A stretch of DNA of 64,000 nt, from the NCBI GenBank assembly GCA_052437175.1, contig JBQVOK010000003.1:434001-498000 (forward strand), in the 5' to 3' direction. This document shows, in pieces, positions 8,801 through 19,200 of this stretch. The notes under the pieces are model-generated. The model was not told where the DNA came from and searched no databases. It saw only the letters and a list, made by a program, of their open reading frames with translations. Position numbers and translations under genes: made by a program. This stretch comes from JACVCJ01 sp052437175 (GTDB lineage Bacteria > Bacteroidota > Bacteroidia > CAIKAF01). Every line of letters starts with the position of its first letter. Within the stretch, counting starts at the first letter, position 1.

Positions 8801-9457
8801 ATGCTCGATAAAACTGGAATTGCAAAACGTATTGCCCGCGAAGTAAAAGACGGCATGTATGTGAACCTGGGGATCGGTATACCCACACTGGTGGCCAATT
8901 ATATTCCCGAAGGCATTAATGTGGAACTACAGAGCGAGAACGGTATCCTGGGCATGGGCCCTTTCCCTTTCGAAGGAGAGGAGGATGCCGATATGATCAA
9001 TGCCGGTAAACAGACCGTAACCCTGCTGCCGGGCGCAAGTATCTTCGACAGCGCCATGAGCTTCGGGATGATCCGCTCGCAGCGCGTGCACCTCACCATC
9101 CTGGGCGCCATGGAAGTGAGTGAGAACGGCGATATTGCCAACTGGAAAATTCCCGGTAAAATGGTAAAAGGCATGGGCGGCGCCATGGACCTGGTGGCTT
9201 CGGCACGTAACATTATTGTGGCCATGCAGCATGTGAACAAGGCCGGTGAAAGCAAACTGCTTCCCTCCTGCACCCTGCCGCTTACCGGTGTAAAATGCGT
9301 GAAAAAGATCGTTACGGAACTGGGCGTTTTCGACGTGGTGGAAGGCGGCGGTTTCCGTCTGCTGGAAAGAGCACCGGGCGTTTCTGTTGAACAGATACGG
9401 AGTTCTACGGCGGGTAAACTGATCGTGGAAGGCGAAATTCCCGAGATGGTACTATAA
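8801..9457 (+). CDS. scoB: 3-oxoacid CoA-transferase subunit B
   Basis: 218 residues, beta subunit. It contains the catalytic glutamate motif SENGILGMGPFP, where the Glu forms the enzyme-CoA thioester, after GIGIPTLVANYIPEG. Length matches the family. No plus-strand terminator with a T-run sits directly behind the stop. Instead a hairpin oriented for the opposite strand overlaps the stop codon (see the small RNA at 9456-9530), and a plausible plus-strand terminator lies at 9717-9753. Confidence 0.94.
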   Translation: MLDKTGIAKRIAREVKDGMYVNLGIGIPTLVANYIPEGINVELQSENGILGMGPFPFEGEEDADMINAGKQTVTLLPGASIFDSAMSFGMIRSQRVHLTILGAMEVSENGDIANWKIPGKMVKGMGGAMDLVASARNIIVAMQHVNKAGESKLLPSCTLPLTGVKCVKKIVTELGVFDVVEGGGFRLLERAPGVSVEQIRSSTAGKLIVEGEIPEMVL

Positions 9458-9530
9458 AAAAAAACTTCCCGTCAAGGGGGACCTGACGGGAAGAAACCTG
9501 TGTGTATGAAAAACGTTTAACCTAAACTCC
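9456..9530 (-). ncRNA. Candidate small RNA antisense to the scoB 3' end
   Basis: On the minus strand an exact promoter (9535-9565) is followed by about 75 nt that end in a strong intrinsic terminator: a perfect 10-bp stem CTTCCCGTCA / TGACGGGAAG (9465-9474 with 9484-9493) and a nine-U tract (9456-9464). Between them lies a small hairpin GTTTA-GGT-TAAAC (9515-9527) and a single-stranded linker with TTTTTCATACACACAGG. No convincing ORF fits. The unit is complete (promoter, short body, terminator), and its 3' U-tract covers the scoB stop codon. This is inferred from signals only; no known RNA family is recognised. Confidence 0.6.
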
Positions 9531-9534
9531 GTGT

Positions 9535-9565
9535 CAAAGATAAGGCGGCCTCCGGGCTTCGCCAA
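9535..9565 (-). promoter_or_regulatory. Promoter of the candidate small RNA
   Basis: Minus-strand TTG (9563-9565), 20-nt spacer, TATCTTTG (9535-9542): exact fit to the Bacteroidota consensus, with no minus-strand gene to the left before the terminator. Confidence 0.65.
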
Positions 9566-9716
9566 TGACAAAAAAAATGCTTTATCGGGGCCGGATTTTA
9601 AACGATTTACACTAAAAATGAAGAGCGGGTGTGGATGAAAATTCTTCACCCGTTTAATTTTCAGGACATTACATTAATGACAAAATGCAGTCCTCTTCCG
9701 ACGAAAACGGGGCTTC

Positions 9717-9753
9717 CTCCCCCCGGAGCCCTTTGGGGAGCTTTATTTTTTTT
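9717..9753 (+). terminator. Possible terminator of scoAB
   Basis: Stem CTCCCC / GGGGAG with a 12-nt loop, followed by CTTTATTTTTTTT. A second, weaker hairpin (CGGGTG / CACCCG, 9626-9652) lies upstream. The spacer 9566-9844 otherwise holds no recognisable gene. Confidence 0.5.
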
Positions 9754-9844
9754 CAGGTCCCGACATCCTATAAATTTCGTCTATACCCCCATAAATAAAG
9801 CGGAAGCGTAGCTGTAATTTAACCCGCAGGTATGGCAATTATGT

Positions 9845-9852
9845 TACCTTTG
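9845..9852 (+). promoter_or_regulatory. -7 element for the superoxide dismutase gene
   Basis: TACCTTTG, exact TAnnTTTG, 44 nt before the start codon. A -33 element is not clear. Confidence 0.55.
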
Positions 9853-9896
9853 TATAGAAGTTAATCATTTTAAAAACCGTTTAAAATTTAGAAGCT

Positions 9897-10508
<612 letters not shown>

Positions 10509-10546
10509 GTCCATCCAAAAACATAACATAAAGTAAAGCGAAACAG

Positions 10547-11428
10547 ATGAATAAGAAAATCGGAACGATCATGATCGTGGCGGCTACATTGGTGTATGCC
10601 AAGGCATTCGGACAGTTGTCCCTGCCGGCCCCGAGCCCCAAAGCTACCGTAAAACAAACCGTAGGTGTTACGGATATCGAAATCGAATACAGCCGTCCTG
10701 CCGTTAAAGGCCGTAAAGTATGGGGCGACCTGGTACCTTTCGGCAAAGTATGGCGTACCGGAGCCAATGCGGCCACCGCCTTTAAAGTAAGCACCGATGT
10801 AGAGATCGGCGGCAAAAAGATCTCGAAGGGAGATTATGCCCTGTTTTCGATCCCGGGCGAAAAAGACTGGGTGATCATCATCAACAGCAACGAAGGCCAG
10901 AAAGGCAGCGTTGATTATAAAGAGAACCTGGACCTGGTGCGCCTGAACGCCAAAGCGGAAAAAGCGCCCGAGTTCAAAGAACGCCTGGAGTTCAGTATCG
11001 ACGTGCTTTCCGACGACAAAGCCAAAGTATGGCTCAGCTGGGAGAACGTACGTGTAGGTTTCGAAGTAAAAACGGCCACTACCGAAAATGCCGGCAAAAA
11101 TATTGCCGAGTTCGCCAGCAAGGCAGACGGTCTCTGGATCGACCTGGCCAATGCGGCCCGTTATTCTTTTGAGAATAACCTGAACACGGACAAACAGATG
11201 GTGTGGATCGATCAGTCGATTGCCCTGAAAGATCATTTCTTCAATAAACTGATCAAGGCCAAAATGCTGAAAGCCGCCGGCAAAAACGAGGAAGCTTATA
11301 CACTGATCGCCGCCGCCAAAGAATACGGAGAGAAAAATCCGAGCGGTTTCTATAATGTCTACAAGCCCGAAATAGAAAAACTTTATACCGAACTGAGCGC
11401 ATTTGCGCCTAAGGGTAAGAAGAAATAA
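10547..11428 (+). CDS. DUF2911 domain secreted protein
   Basis: 293 residues with a signal peptide cut near AKAFGQ. Residues about 27-170 are a DUF2911 domain (IEIEYSRPAVKGRKVWG, WRTGANAATAF, GDYALFSIPGEKDWVIIIN), a family of unknown function abundant in Bacteroidota. The C-terminal about 110 residues are helical and TPR-like (FNKLIKAKMLKAAGKNEEAY). Expected in the periplasm or outer membrane. It closes the sod unit with a strong terminator 28 nt downstream, so it may be co-transcribed with the dismutase; a role in oxidative stress is only a guess from that. Confidence 0.85.
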   Translation: MNKKIGTIMIVAATLVYAKAFGQLSLPAPSPKATVKQTVGVTDIEIEYSRPAVKGRKVWGDLVPFGKVWRTGANAATAFKVSTDVEIGGKKISKGDYALFSIPGEKDWVIIINSNEGQKGSVDYKENLDLVRLNAKAEKAPEFKERLEFSIDVLSDDKAKVWLSWENVRVGFEVKTATTENAGKNIAEFASKADGLWIDLANAARYSFENNLNTDKQMVWIDQSIALKDHFFNKLIKAKMLKAAGKNEEAYTLIAAAKEYGEKNPSGFYNVYKPEIEKLYTELSAFAPKGKKK

Positions 11429-11455
11429 GCATTTCGGATATATCAATTTACCGGG

Positions 11456-11482
11456 AAAGCGGACCGAAAGGTTCGCTTTTTT
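11456..11482 (+). terminator. Terminator after the DUF2911 gene
   Basis: 10-bp stem AAAGCGGACC / GGTTCGCTTT with a GAAA tetraloop and a T-run. Confidence 0.88.
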
Positions 11483-11536
11483 CTTTGTCAAAAAGTAATA
11501 AACTTTAACTTCGTCCCGTAAACGTAATCTAAACCA

Positions 11537-12823
11537 GTGGTACCAATAATCATTACAATCGCGATACTGGGCTATTCGGCCATTATTTTAGAAGCACCCC
11601 TTAAAATAAACAAAACAGTTTCGGCTATTTTCACAGGTGCTGTGTGCTGGCTCGTTTATGCACTAATGACCCCGGAAGACGGTCACCTGCTTGCCGACCG
11701 CCTGGTAGAACACTTCGGCGAGATCGCCGGACTGCTCATTTTCCTGCTGGGGGCCATGACGATTGTAGAACTCATCGACCTGCACAAGGGTTTTTCGGTA
11801 ATTACGCACCGTATACGTACCAAATCAGTACTTAAGTTATTGTGGATCATTGGGCTGCTTGCTTTTTTCCTGTCATCCATGCTCGATAACCTGGCTACCA
11901 CGATTATTATGGTTACCCTGTTGCACAAGCTCATGCCGCGCAGCGAAACACGCATGATCCTGGCCGGGGTAGTGGTTATTGCAGCCAATGCCGGCGGAGC
12001 CTTCAGCCCTATTGGCGATATTACTACCACACTGCTCTGGATCGGCGGACAGGTTTCTGCTGAAGGAATTATACAGAATACATTCATCCCTTCACTGGCC
12101 GTTATTATTATTCCCCTGGTCATTGCCAGCATACGTATGCGCGGTAAATCAGGCCTTCGCGAGCAACAGTCTATCGAAGCTGCCATTACGGAAGAGAAGC
12201 AGCGCGGCAGTTTGCGCATGCTGCTTTCGGGTGTAGGCGCCCTGCTTATGGTACCGGCCATTACAACACTTACCGGTCTGCCTCCTTTTATCGGCGTGCT
12301 TTTTGGCCTGGCCCTGGTAGCCCTCATGTCCGAAAGTATTCATTTCCGCAAGACCGAGGACGAAAAACGTGTATACTCCGTAGGTGCTGCCCTCAGTAAG
12401 GTAGATGTAAGTGCCATCTTCTACTTTATGGGTATCCTGCTTATGGTATATGTGCTCGAAGAAGTGCATATACTGAGGGCCCTGGCCGAGTGGCTGCAGT
12501 TAAACCTGCCCAACCTGGACTTTATGGTGATCGCCATCGGCTTCCTCTCCTCCCTGGTGGATAATGGCAGCCTGGTAGCTGCAACCCAGGGCATGTTCCC
12601 GCTTACGGAATTCCCGATGGACCACAAATTATGGGAGTTTATCGCGCTTTGCGCCGGTACGGGCGGTAGTATGCTTGTGATCGGTTCTGCGGCCGGTATT
12701 GCTGTTATGGAAAAGGAAAAGATCACATTCATGTGGTACCTGAAAAAGATATCGCCATTGGCTGTGGCCGGTTACCTGGCGGGCATAGCCGTATATATGC
12801 TGTTGTATATGCTGCTGCACTAA
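11537..12823 (+). CDS. nhaD: NhaD-type Na+/H+ antiporter
   Basis: 428 residues with about 11-12 hydrophobic helices, inner membrane. The family marks include FFLSSMLDNLATTIIMVTLL, AANAGGAFSPIGDITTTLLW and the second inverted-repeat half with FLSSLVDNGSLVAATQGM; the paired unwound helices with Asp/Asn are typical of the ArsB/NhaD ion-transporter superfamily. It exports Na+ (or Li+) in exchange for protons. The start is GTG at 11537. The stop is interlocked with the stop of the convergent queG (CTAA, 12820-12823), leaving no room for a terminator between them. Confidence 0.92.
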   Translation: MVPIIITIAILGYSAIILEAPLKINKTVSAIFTGAVCWLVYALMTPEDGHLLADRLVEHFGEIAGLLIFLLGAMTIVELIDLHKGFSVITHRIRTKSVLKLLWIIGLLAFFLSSMLDNLATTIIMVTLLHKLMPRSETRMILAGVVVIAANAGGAFSPIGDITTTLLWIGGQVSAEGIIQNTFIPSLAVIIIPLVIASIRMRGKSGLREQQSIEAAITEEKQRGSLRMLLSGVGALLMVPAITTLTGLPPFIGVLFGLALVALMSESIHFRKTEDEKRVYSVGAALSKVDVSAIFYFMGILLMVYVLEEVHILRALAEWLQLNLPNLDFMVIAIGFLSSLVDNGSLVAATQGMFPLTEFPMDHKLWEFIALCAGTGGSMLVIGSAAGIAVMEKEKITFMWYLKKISPLAVAGYLAGIAVYMLLYMLLH

Positions 12824-13761
12824 GTGTCTGCATCGCGCAGGAAGCCGATATTCCTTTTGAGTCCCTCAAATTTGCTGCGCTTTACAGGCGAATTCCGGAA
12901 TAATTCCCGGAAAACTTCCTCCGTAAGCTCTTCCCAGTCTTTTTTACGCATATCCATCAGGCGCTCGTCCGGTATGAACTGCGCCTCTTTATGCGGACTG
13001 CTGAAACGGTTCCAGGGACAAACCTGCTGGCATATATCGCAACCGAACATCCAGTTGTCCATTTTACCTTTAAATTCCGTGGGGATCAGGGCCTCTTTCA
13101 GTTCTATGGTGGCATAGGAAATGCACTTGCTGCCGTTTACCAGGTAGGGCTGTTCAATGGCGTCGGTGGGGCAGGCATCGATGCAGCGGGTGCAGGTGCC
13201 GCAGTAGTCTTTTACAGGACCGTCGGGTTCGGCGTCCAGGTCGCAGATGATCTCCGCCAGGAAAAAATACGATCCACTGTTTTTATTGATCAGGTTGCTG
13301 TGTTTACCCATCCAGCCGGTACCGCTTTTTACGGCCCAGGCTTTTTCAAGTACGGGCGCGCTGTCTACGAACACACGTCCTTCAAAATCACCGATCTGTT
13401 GCTGCAAAAGTTCTACCATCTGCTTCAGCTTTTCCTTTACCACAAAGTGATAATCGGTATGATAGGCGTACATGCTTATTTTGGGCGCTTCGGGATCGCT
13501 CTGTTTCTGTGGATTGTAGTAATTATACAGCAGGCTGATTACAATTTTTGCGCCCGGAACCAGCAGGGTAGGATCGAGACGTTTGTCGAAGTGGTTCTCC
13601 ATGTACTGCATGGAACCGTGTTTCTGTTCCCGCAGCCAGTTTTCGAGCCGCGGAGCTTCTTCTTCCAGGAATCCGGCCCGGGAAATACCGCAGTAGTCGA
13701 ATCCGCAGGTACGGGCCGTTTCTTTTATCTGTCGGGCGGTATTTGCGGCCTTGTTACTCAT
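12820..13761 (-). CDS. queG: Epoxyqueuosine reductase QueG
   Basis: 313 residues. Cobalamin-dependent iron-sulfur enzyme that reduces epoxyqueuosine to queuosine in tRNA, the last step of the pathway. The N-terminal B12-binding part includes AKIVISLLYNYY and HFVVKEKL; GWMGKHSNLINKNSGSYFFL is the strongly conserved core. Two 4Fe-4S motifs follow: CGTCTRCIDACP and CDICQQVCPWN. The start at 13761 overlaps the end of ruvB by 8 nt, so the two are co-transcribed. Its need for cobalamin fits a B12-using organism (see the riboswitch at the left edge). Confidence 0.95.
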   Translation of the reverse strand: MSNKAANTARQIKETARTCGFDYCGISRAGFLEEEAPRLENWLREQKHGSMQYMENHFDKRLDPTLLVPGAKIVISLLYNYYNPQKQSDPEAPKISMYAYHTDYHFVVKEKLKQMVELLQQQIGDFEGRVFVDSAPVLEKAWAVKSGTGWMGKHSNLINKNSGSYFFLAEIICDLDAEPDGPVKDYCGTCTRCIDACPTDAIEQPYLVNGSKCISYATIELKEALIPTEFKGKMDNWMFGCDICQQVCPWNRFSSPHKEAQFIPDERLMDMRKKDWEELTEEVFRELFRNSPVKRSKFEGLKRNIGFLRDADT

Positions 13762-14782
13762 CGAACAGCGAACCTGCATTCCGGTTAGGCATTTTGCCCA
13801 GGTGCCGGTAAGCTTTGTCGGTAACGGTGCGCCCGCGGGGAGTACGCATCAGGAACCCTTCCTGGATTAGGTAAGGTTCGTATACTTCTTCTATGGTGCC
13901 GGCATCGTCGGATACGGCTGTGGCAATGGTGCCCAGGCCTACGGGGCCGCCATGGAATTTTTCGATGATGGTGAGCAGGATCTTGTTGTCCATCTCGTCC
14001 AGGCCAAAGGTGTCCACATTCAGGGCTTCCAGGGCAAACTGTGCAATTTCGAGCGTAATGGTACCATCGCCTTTGATCTGTGCAAAATCGCGTACGCGGC
14101 GCAGCAGGGCATTGGCAATACGCGGGGTTCCGCGGCTGCGGCGGGCTATTTCGCGGCTGGCATCGTCGTGGATGGGGCAGCGCAGGATGGATGAAGAGCG
14201 TTTTATAATGCCGGCCAGCACTGTGGCGTCGTAATATTCGAGACGGGCATTGATGCCGAAACGGGCGCGCAGGGGAGCTGTAAGCAGCCCCGAGCGGGTA
14301 GTGGCGCCCACCAGGGTAAAGGGATTGAGCGAGATCTGAACACTGCGTGCATTGGGCCCGGTATCGATCATGATATCGATCTTGTAATCTTCCATGGCCG
14401 AATACAGGTATTCTTCCACCACGGCGCTCAGGCGGTGTATCTCGTCGATAAAAAGTACGTCGTTGGGTTCCAGGTTGGTAAGCAGACCGGCCAGGTCGCC
14501 CGGTTTTTCCAGCACCGGCCCGGATGTGATCTTAATGCCCACGCCCATGTCGTTGGCGATGATATTGGCCAGGGTGGTCTTACCCAGTCCCGGAGGGCCG
14601 TGCAGCAATACATGGTCCAGCGCTTCGCTGCGCATTTTGGCGGCTTCCGTAAAAATTTTCAGGTTTTCCACCACTTTGTGCTGCCCGCTGAAATCTCCGA
14701 AAGAATCGGGTCGCAAAACCTTTTCGATCTCCCTGTCGGCAGAGCTTAAATGATCGTATGAGGGATCCAGATTCTGATTCAC
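13754..14782 (-). CDS. ruvB: Holliday junction helicase subunit RuvB
   Basis: 342 residues, AAA+ ATPase that drives branch migration with RuvA. Walker A GPPGLGKTT, Walker B FIDEIHRLS, sensor I GATTRSG, and the C-terminal winged helix (PYLIQEGFLMRTPRGR) are all present. N-terminal RPDSFGDFSGQ is typical. Translation starts at GTG 14782; no ATG in frame gives a full N-terminus. An exact promoter sits 18 nt upstream. queG overlaps its 3' end. Confidence 0.97.
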   Translation of the reverse strand: MNQNLDPSYDHLSSADREIEKVLRPDSFGDFSGQHKVVENLKIFTEAAKMRSEALDHVLLHGPPGLGKTTLANIIANDMGVGIKITSGPVLEKPGDLAGLLTNLEPNDVLFIDEIHRLSAVVEEYLYSAMEDYKIDIMIDTGPNARSVQISLNPFTLVGATTRSGLLTAPLRARFGINARLEYYDATVLAGIIKRSSSILRCPIHDDASREIARRSRGTPRIANALLRRVRDFAQIKGDGTITLEIAQFALEALNVDTFGLDEMDNKILLTIIEKFHGGPVGLGTIATAVSDDAGTIEEVYEPYLIQEGFLMRTPRGRTVTDKAYRHLGKMPNRNAGSLFDE

Positions 14783-14799
14783 ATTAGGTATTCTTCCTG

Positions 14800-14829
14800 C
14801 AAAAGTACGTTTTTTAGGGCGTACGCCAA
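14800..14829 (-). promoter_or_regulatory. Promoter of ruvB-queG
   Basis: Minus-strand TTG (14827-14829), 19-nt spacer, TACTTTTG (14800-14807): exact consensus, leader of about 13 nt. Confidence 0.75.
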
Positions 14830-14874
14830 TCTGCTTTGTTAATTTAGCGGCCGAAACAGCAACAACATTTGTCT

Positions 14875-16128
14875 ATGGAGAATCAGCACAACTATAGACC
14901 GGAGACACTCATGATGTCCTACGGCTATAAACCGGAATTATCAGAGGGAGCGATCAAGTGCCCCATTTTTCAGACCTCCACCTTTGTATTTAAAAATGCG
15001 GAAGAAGGAAAGGCCTTTTTTGAACTGGCTTACGGTCTGCGCGAAAAAGCCGATGGCGAAGAGCAGGGCCTGATCTACAGCCGCATCAATAATCCCGACC
15101 TCGAAATACTGGAGAACCGTCTCACCCTTTGGGACGGGGCCGAAGACTGTGCCGTGTTCGAAAGCGGTATGTCGGCCATAACCACCGTACTGCTCGAATT
15201 CCTGAAACCCGGCGATCTGCTGCTCTACAGCACGCCGCTGTACGGAGGTACCGATCATTTTATTCATCATTTCCTGCCCAAGATCGGGGTAAATGCCATG
15301 GGTTTTGTACCCGGCGAAGAGAGCGAAGGCCTGTTGCAGCGCATTAAAGATGCCGGCCTGAGCGATAAGCTGGCCATGGTATACGTAGAAACGCCGGCTA
15401 ATCCTACCAATGCCCTGGTAGATATAGCAGCCTGCCGCTCCCTGGCCGATGCCTGTTCTACGGCCGAACGTAAGGTCCTGCTGGCCGTGGACAATACCTA
15501 TATGGGCCCGCTCTGGCAGCATCCCCTGCAGCTGGGCGCCGATTTCTCGATCTATTCGGCCACCAAGTACATCGGCGGCCACAGCGACGTGATCGCCGGC
15601 GCCGTTTGCGGCAGCCGTGAGATCATCCTGCGCGTAAAGACCCTGCGTACCTTCCTGGGCAATATGGCCGGTCCCTGGACGGGCTGGTTGCTGCTGCGCA
15701 GCCTGGAAACACTCAAGGTACGTATGGAACAGCAGGCGGCCAATGCGGCCCGCGTAGCGGAATTCCTGCGTACGCACCCCAAGATCGAAAAGGTATATTA
15801 CCTGGGCTTTCTGCCCGAAGGCAGCCGTGAGTACAACGTGTATAAAAAGCAATATACTTCGGCCGGGGCCATGCTTTCTTTTGATGTAAAAGGGGGCGAA
15901 AAGGAAGCTTTCCGCCTCATTAACAAACTGCGCATCATTAAACTGGCCGTGAGCCTGGGCAGTACCGAATCCCTGGTGCAGCACCCGGCCACTATGACCC
16001 ATGCCGGTGTGAGTCCCGAACACAAGGAACAGATGGGCATCACTGAAAAACTGATCCGCCTGAGCGTGGGCGTGGAAAATGCCGACGACCTGATCTATGA
16101 TCTGAACCAGGCCCTGGAACAGCTGTAA
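14875..16128 (+). CDS. Cys/Met-metabolism PLP enzyme (cystathionine gamma-synthase/methionine gamma-lyase family)
   Basis: 417 residues from ATG 14875 (a TTG two codons earlier is in frame but less likely). Fold-type I PLP enzyme of trans-sulfuration. The PLP lysine lies in SATKYIGGHSDV; the cofactor phosphate loop is ESGMSAI; YVETPANPT and DNTYMGP are further family marks. These enzymes make or break the C-gamma bond of cystathionine, homocysteine or methionine. The relatively long substrate loop with YGLREKADGEEQGLIYSRINNP and lack of a conserved Cys in the usual gamma-lyase site do not allow a sure choice among gamma-synthase, gamma-lyase and O-acetylhomoserine sulfhydrylase. A cystathionine beta-synthase lies 28 kb away. 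Confidence 0.88.
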   Translation: MENQHNYRPETLMMSYGYKPELSEGAIKCPIFQTSTFVFKNAEEGKAFFELAYGLREKADGEEQGLIYSRINNPDLEILENRLTLWDGAEDCAVFESGMSAITTVLLEFLKPGDLLLYSTPLYGGTDHFIHHFLPKIGVNAMGFVPGEESEGLLQRIKDAGLSDKLAMVYVETPANPTNALVDIAACRSLADACSTAERKVLLAVDNTYMGPLWQHPLQLGADFSIYSATKYIGGHSDVIAGAVCGSREIILRVKTLRTFLGNMAGPWTGWLLLRSLETLKVRMEQQAANAARVAEFLRTHPKIEKVYYLGFLPEGSREYNVYKKQYTSAGAMLSFDVKGGEKEAFRLINKLRIIKLAVSLGSTESLVQHPATMTHAGVSPEHKEQMGITEKLIRLSVGVENADDLIYDLNQALEQL

Positions 16129-16150
16129 AGAATAACGGAACCCATATATA

Positions 16151-16185
16151 AAAACCCCGGCCTGCGAACAGACCGGGGTTTTTTG
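16151..16185 (+). terminator. Terminator of the PLP enzyme gene (probably bidirectional)
   Basis: Stem AAAACCCCGG / CCGGGGTTTT followed by a T-run; the A-run on the left side would also serve the convergent secreted-protein gene. Confidence 0.88.
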
Positions 16186-16217
16186 TGACACTATTTTTTT
16201 CGGGGAACGGGTCCCTC

Positions 16218-19200
16218 TTATTTCTTGATGAACTTCATGGATGTGCCCGATCCGTCCGTAGTTCTTACACGCAGGGTGTACATACCCGGTCTCAGGAACG
16301 AAACGTCCACGCTTTCCACATCGCTGCCGGTACCGCGTGTAAGTGAAATTACACGGCCTTCGGCACTCAGTATTTCCATGCTGAAGATCTTACCGGCCTC
16401 CGGCATACGAACGTTCACACGATCGGTAGCGGGGTTCGGGAACAGTTCCACTTTCCCGGCCAGGTAATTCTCCAGGCCTATACCCTGGTTACTGAGGGTG
16501 ATCAGTATGGAGTCGGATTTGGAAGGATCTTCCACCGAAACGGCTTTGGCCCATACCGTACCGTCGCTCTGTGCGGTAACCAGTCCGCCTGTGCTGATGG
16601 TTGCGGCCCCTGTTACAGGAATAATGCTCCAGGTTACGGCCTGGCTTACCAGCGCAGGATATACGGTAGCGGTAAGCTGCAGGGTACCTGCATTGGTGGT
16701 GATGGCTGCGGGAACGCCGCCCTGTGTGGCTACTACCACGCTGTCAACCGGGATGGTCTGTCCGCTGAGGGTGATCAGGATAGAGTCCGATTTGGTCACA
16801 TCCTGCACCGAAGTGGCTTTACCCCAAACGGTACCGTCGGTCTGTGCGGTAACCAGTCCGGCAGCACTGATGCTGGCTGTGCCGGTTACGGGAATAATGG
16901 TCCAGGTAACGGCCTGGCTGGCAGCTGCCGGTAATACGGTACCTACCAGCTGCAGTGTACCGCCTGGTGTGGTAATAGTAGCCGGAGCGCCGCCCTGGGT
17001 GCTCACCACAACACTGGTAACCGGTACGGTCTGCCCGCTGATGGTGATCTGTATAGAGTCTGATTTGGTTACGTCCTGTACCGAAGTGGCTTTGGCCCAA
17101 ACGGTGCCGTTGGTCTGTGCAGTAACCAGTCCGCCGGCGCTGATGGTAGCGATACCGCTTGCCGGGTTCAGGGTCCAGGTAACGGCCTGGTTCACCAGTG
17201 TGGGATATACGGTGGCCGTAAGCTGCAGGGTACCCGCATTGGTAGTGATGGTTGCGGGAACACCGCCCTGTGTGGCTACCACCACGCTGTCAACCAGCAG
17301 GGGCTGCCCGGTAATGGTGATCAGTATAGAGTCCGATTTGGTCACATTCTGTACAGAAACAGCTTTGGCCCATACGTTACCGTTGGTCTGTGCGGTTACG
17401 AGCCCTGCGGCGCTGATGGTAGCAGTACCTCCGGCGGGCGTAATGCTCCAGGTAACGGCCTGGCTGGCTGCTGCCGGGAATACGGTGGCTACCAGCTGTA
17501 AGGTGCCGTTGGTTGTGCTGATGGCAGCCGGAACACCGCCCTGTGTGGTCACTACCACGCTGTCAACAGGGACAGGAGCAGCAATGTTCACCGTATAGTC
17601 TTCGGCCTGACCAAAGTCGAGACCATCGCCGAGGTCACCGCAGGCCGGGCTGTACTGACCGAAGCGTTTGGTTACACGCATGCGTGTATTACCCGTGAGG
17701 GCGCCTGCCGGAACAGCAATGGTGCCTGTGGCCTGTATGGCGTCGGTACCGGTAGAGTTTGCAATGGTACCGATATCGTATACCTCGCCGGCATCGTTCA
17801 GCGTATTGTTCTGGTTCCAGTCAATGTATACACGGATGTAATTGGTCCAGTTACCGGCCGTGTTCCCTTTAACACTGATCGGGTACGACTGTCCCTGTAC
17901 AACGTTTGCTGTAAGGTTCGTGAAGTTTTCCAGCTGCGGAGTGGCATTTACAGACGCCGGAGTGGTATTGTTGATGCCGGCAAACACTACCTGTGTGATC
18001 GGCTCTACATCGTCCGGGTAGGTTACGTTACAGTATGGTGCCGGGAATACCGCGATCTGGTTTGTGATCGTGATCTGTATGGAATCTTTGGCGCTGGGGT
18101 TAGCCGATGAAGTGGCCTTAGCCCATACGTTACCGTTGGCTACAGCCGTTACCAGTCCGCCGGTGCTGATGGTAGCGGAACCGCCGGCAGGCGTAATGCT
18201 CCAGATTACGTTCTGCGGTGCAGCAAGCGGGTAAATGGTAGAAGTGAGCTGCAGGGTACCTGCATTGGTGGTAATGGTAGCGGGAACACCGCCCTGTGTG
18301 GCAACCACCACACTGTCGATGGTGGCGGCAGCGATAACGTTTACGGTGTAATCTTCGGCCTGGCCATAGTCATCGCCATCGCCCAGGTCGTTACAGGCCG
18401 GGCCGTAGGTGCTGAAACGCTTGGTTACACGCATACGGGTATTGCCCAGGAGCGCACCCGCCGGAACGGCAATATTACCGGTAACCTGCACGGCATCGGT
18501 ACCTGTAGAGGAAGCAATGGTGCCGATATCGTATGATTCGCCGGCATCGCTGAGGGAATTATTCTGGTTCCAGTCAATGTACACGCGGATGTAATTGGTA
18601 AATGAGCCGGCCGTATTTCCTTTAACGGTAATGGCATTGGTAGGGGAACCCTGTATCACGGTGGCTACCTGGCTGGTAAAGTCTTCCAGTTCGGGACTGC
18701 CGTTAACGGTAGCGGATGACGTGTTATTGATGCCGGCAAACACTACCGATGTGATCGGCTCTACGTCGTCCGGGTAGGTAGTGCCGCAGTACGGCGCCGG
18801 GAAGGGGGGTAACTGGTTCGACAGCGTGATCAGGATCGAGTCTTTGTACGCCGGGTTTGCAGCCGCAGTGGCTTTACCCCATACGTTACCGTTGGCTACG
18901 GCCGTTACCAGGCCGGTAGTACTTATGGTAGCCGTACCGCCGGCAGGCACAATGCTCCATACCACAGCCTGGCTGCCTCCCGTAGGATATACGGTGGAAA
19001 CCAGCTGCAGGGTACCTGCATTGGTAGTAATGGCAGCCGGAACGCCGCCCTGTGTGGCAACCACCACACTGTCAACCGAGGCGGGAGCGACTACGTTTAC
19101 GCTGTAATCCTCGGCCTGGCCGTAATCGAGCGAGTTGCCCACATTACCGCAGTCCGGCGCATACTGGCCGAAACGTTTTACCACACGCATACGGGTGGTA

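Noticed and set aside
9452..9649. 65-codon minus-strand open frame over the small-RNA region
   Set aside because: It starts upstream of the predicted promoter and runs through the terminator stem, so it cannot be made from that transcript.
9629..9811. 60-codon open frame between scoB and sod
   Set aside because: Low-complexity translation, overlaps a terminator hairpin, no promoter or conserved motif.
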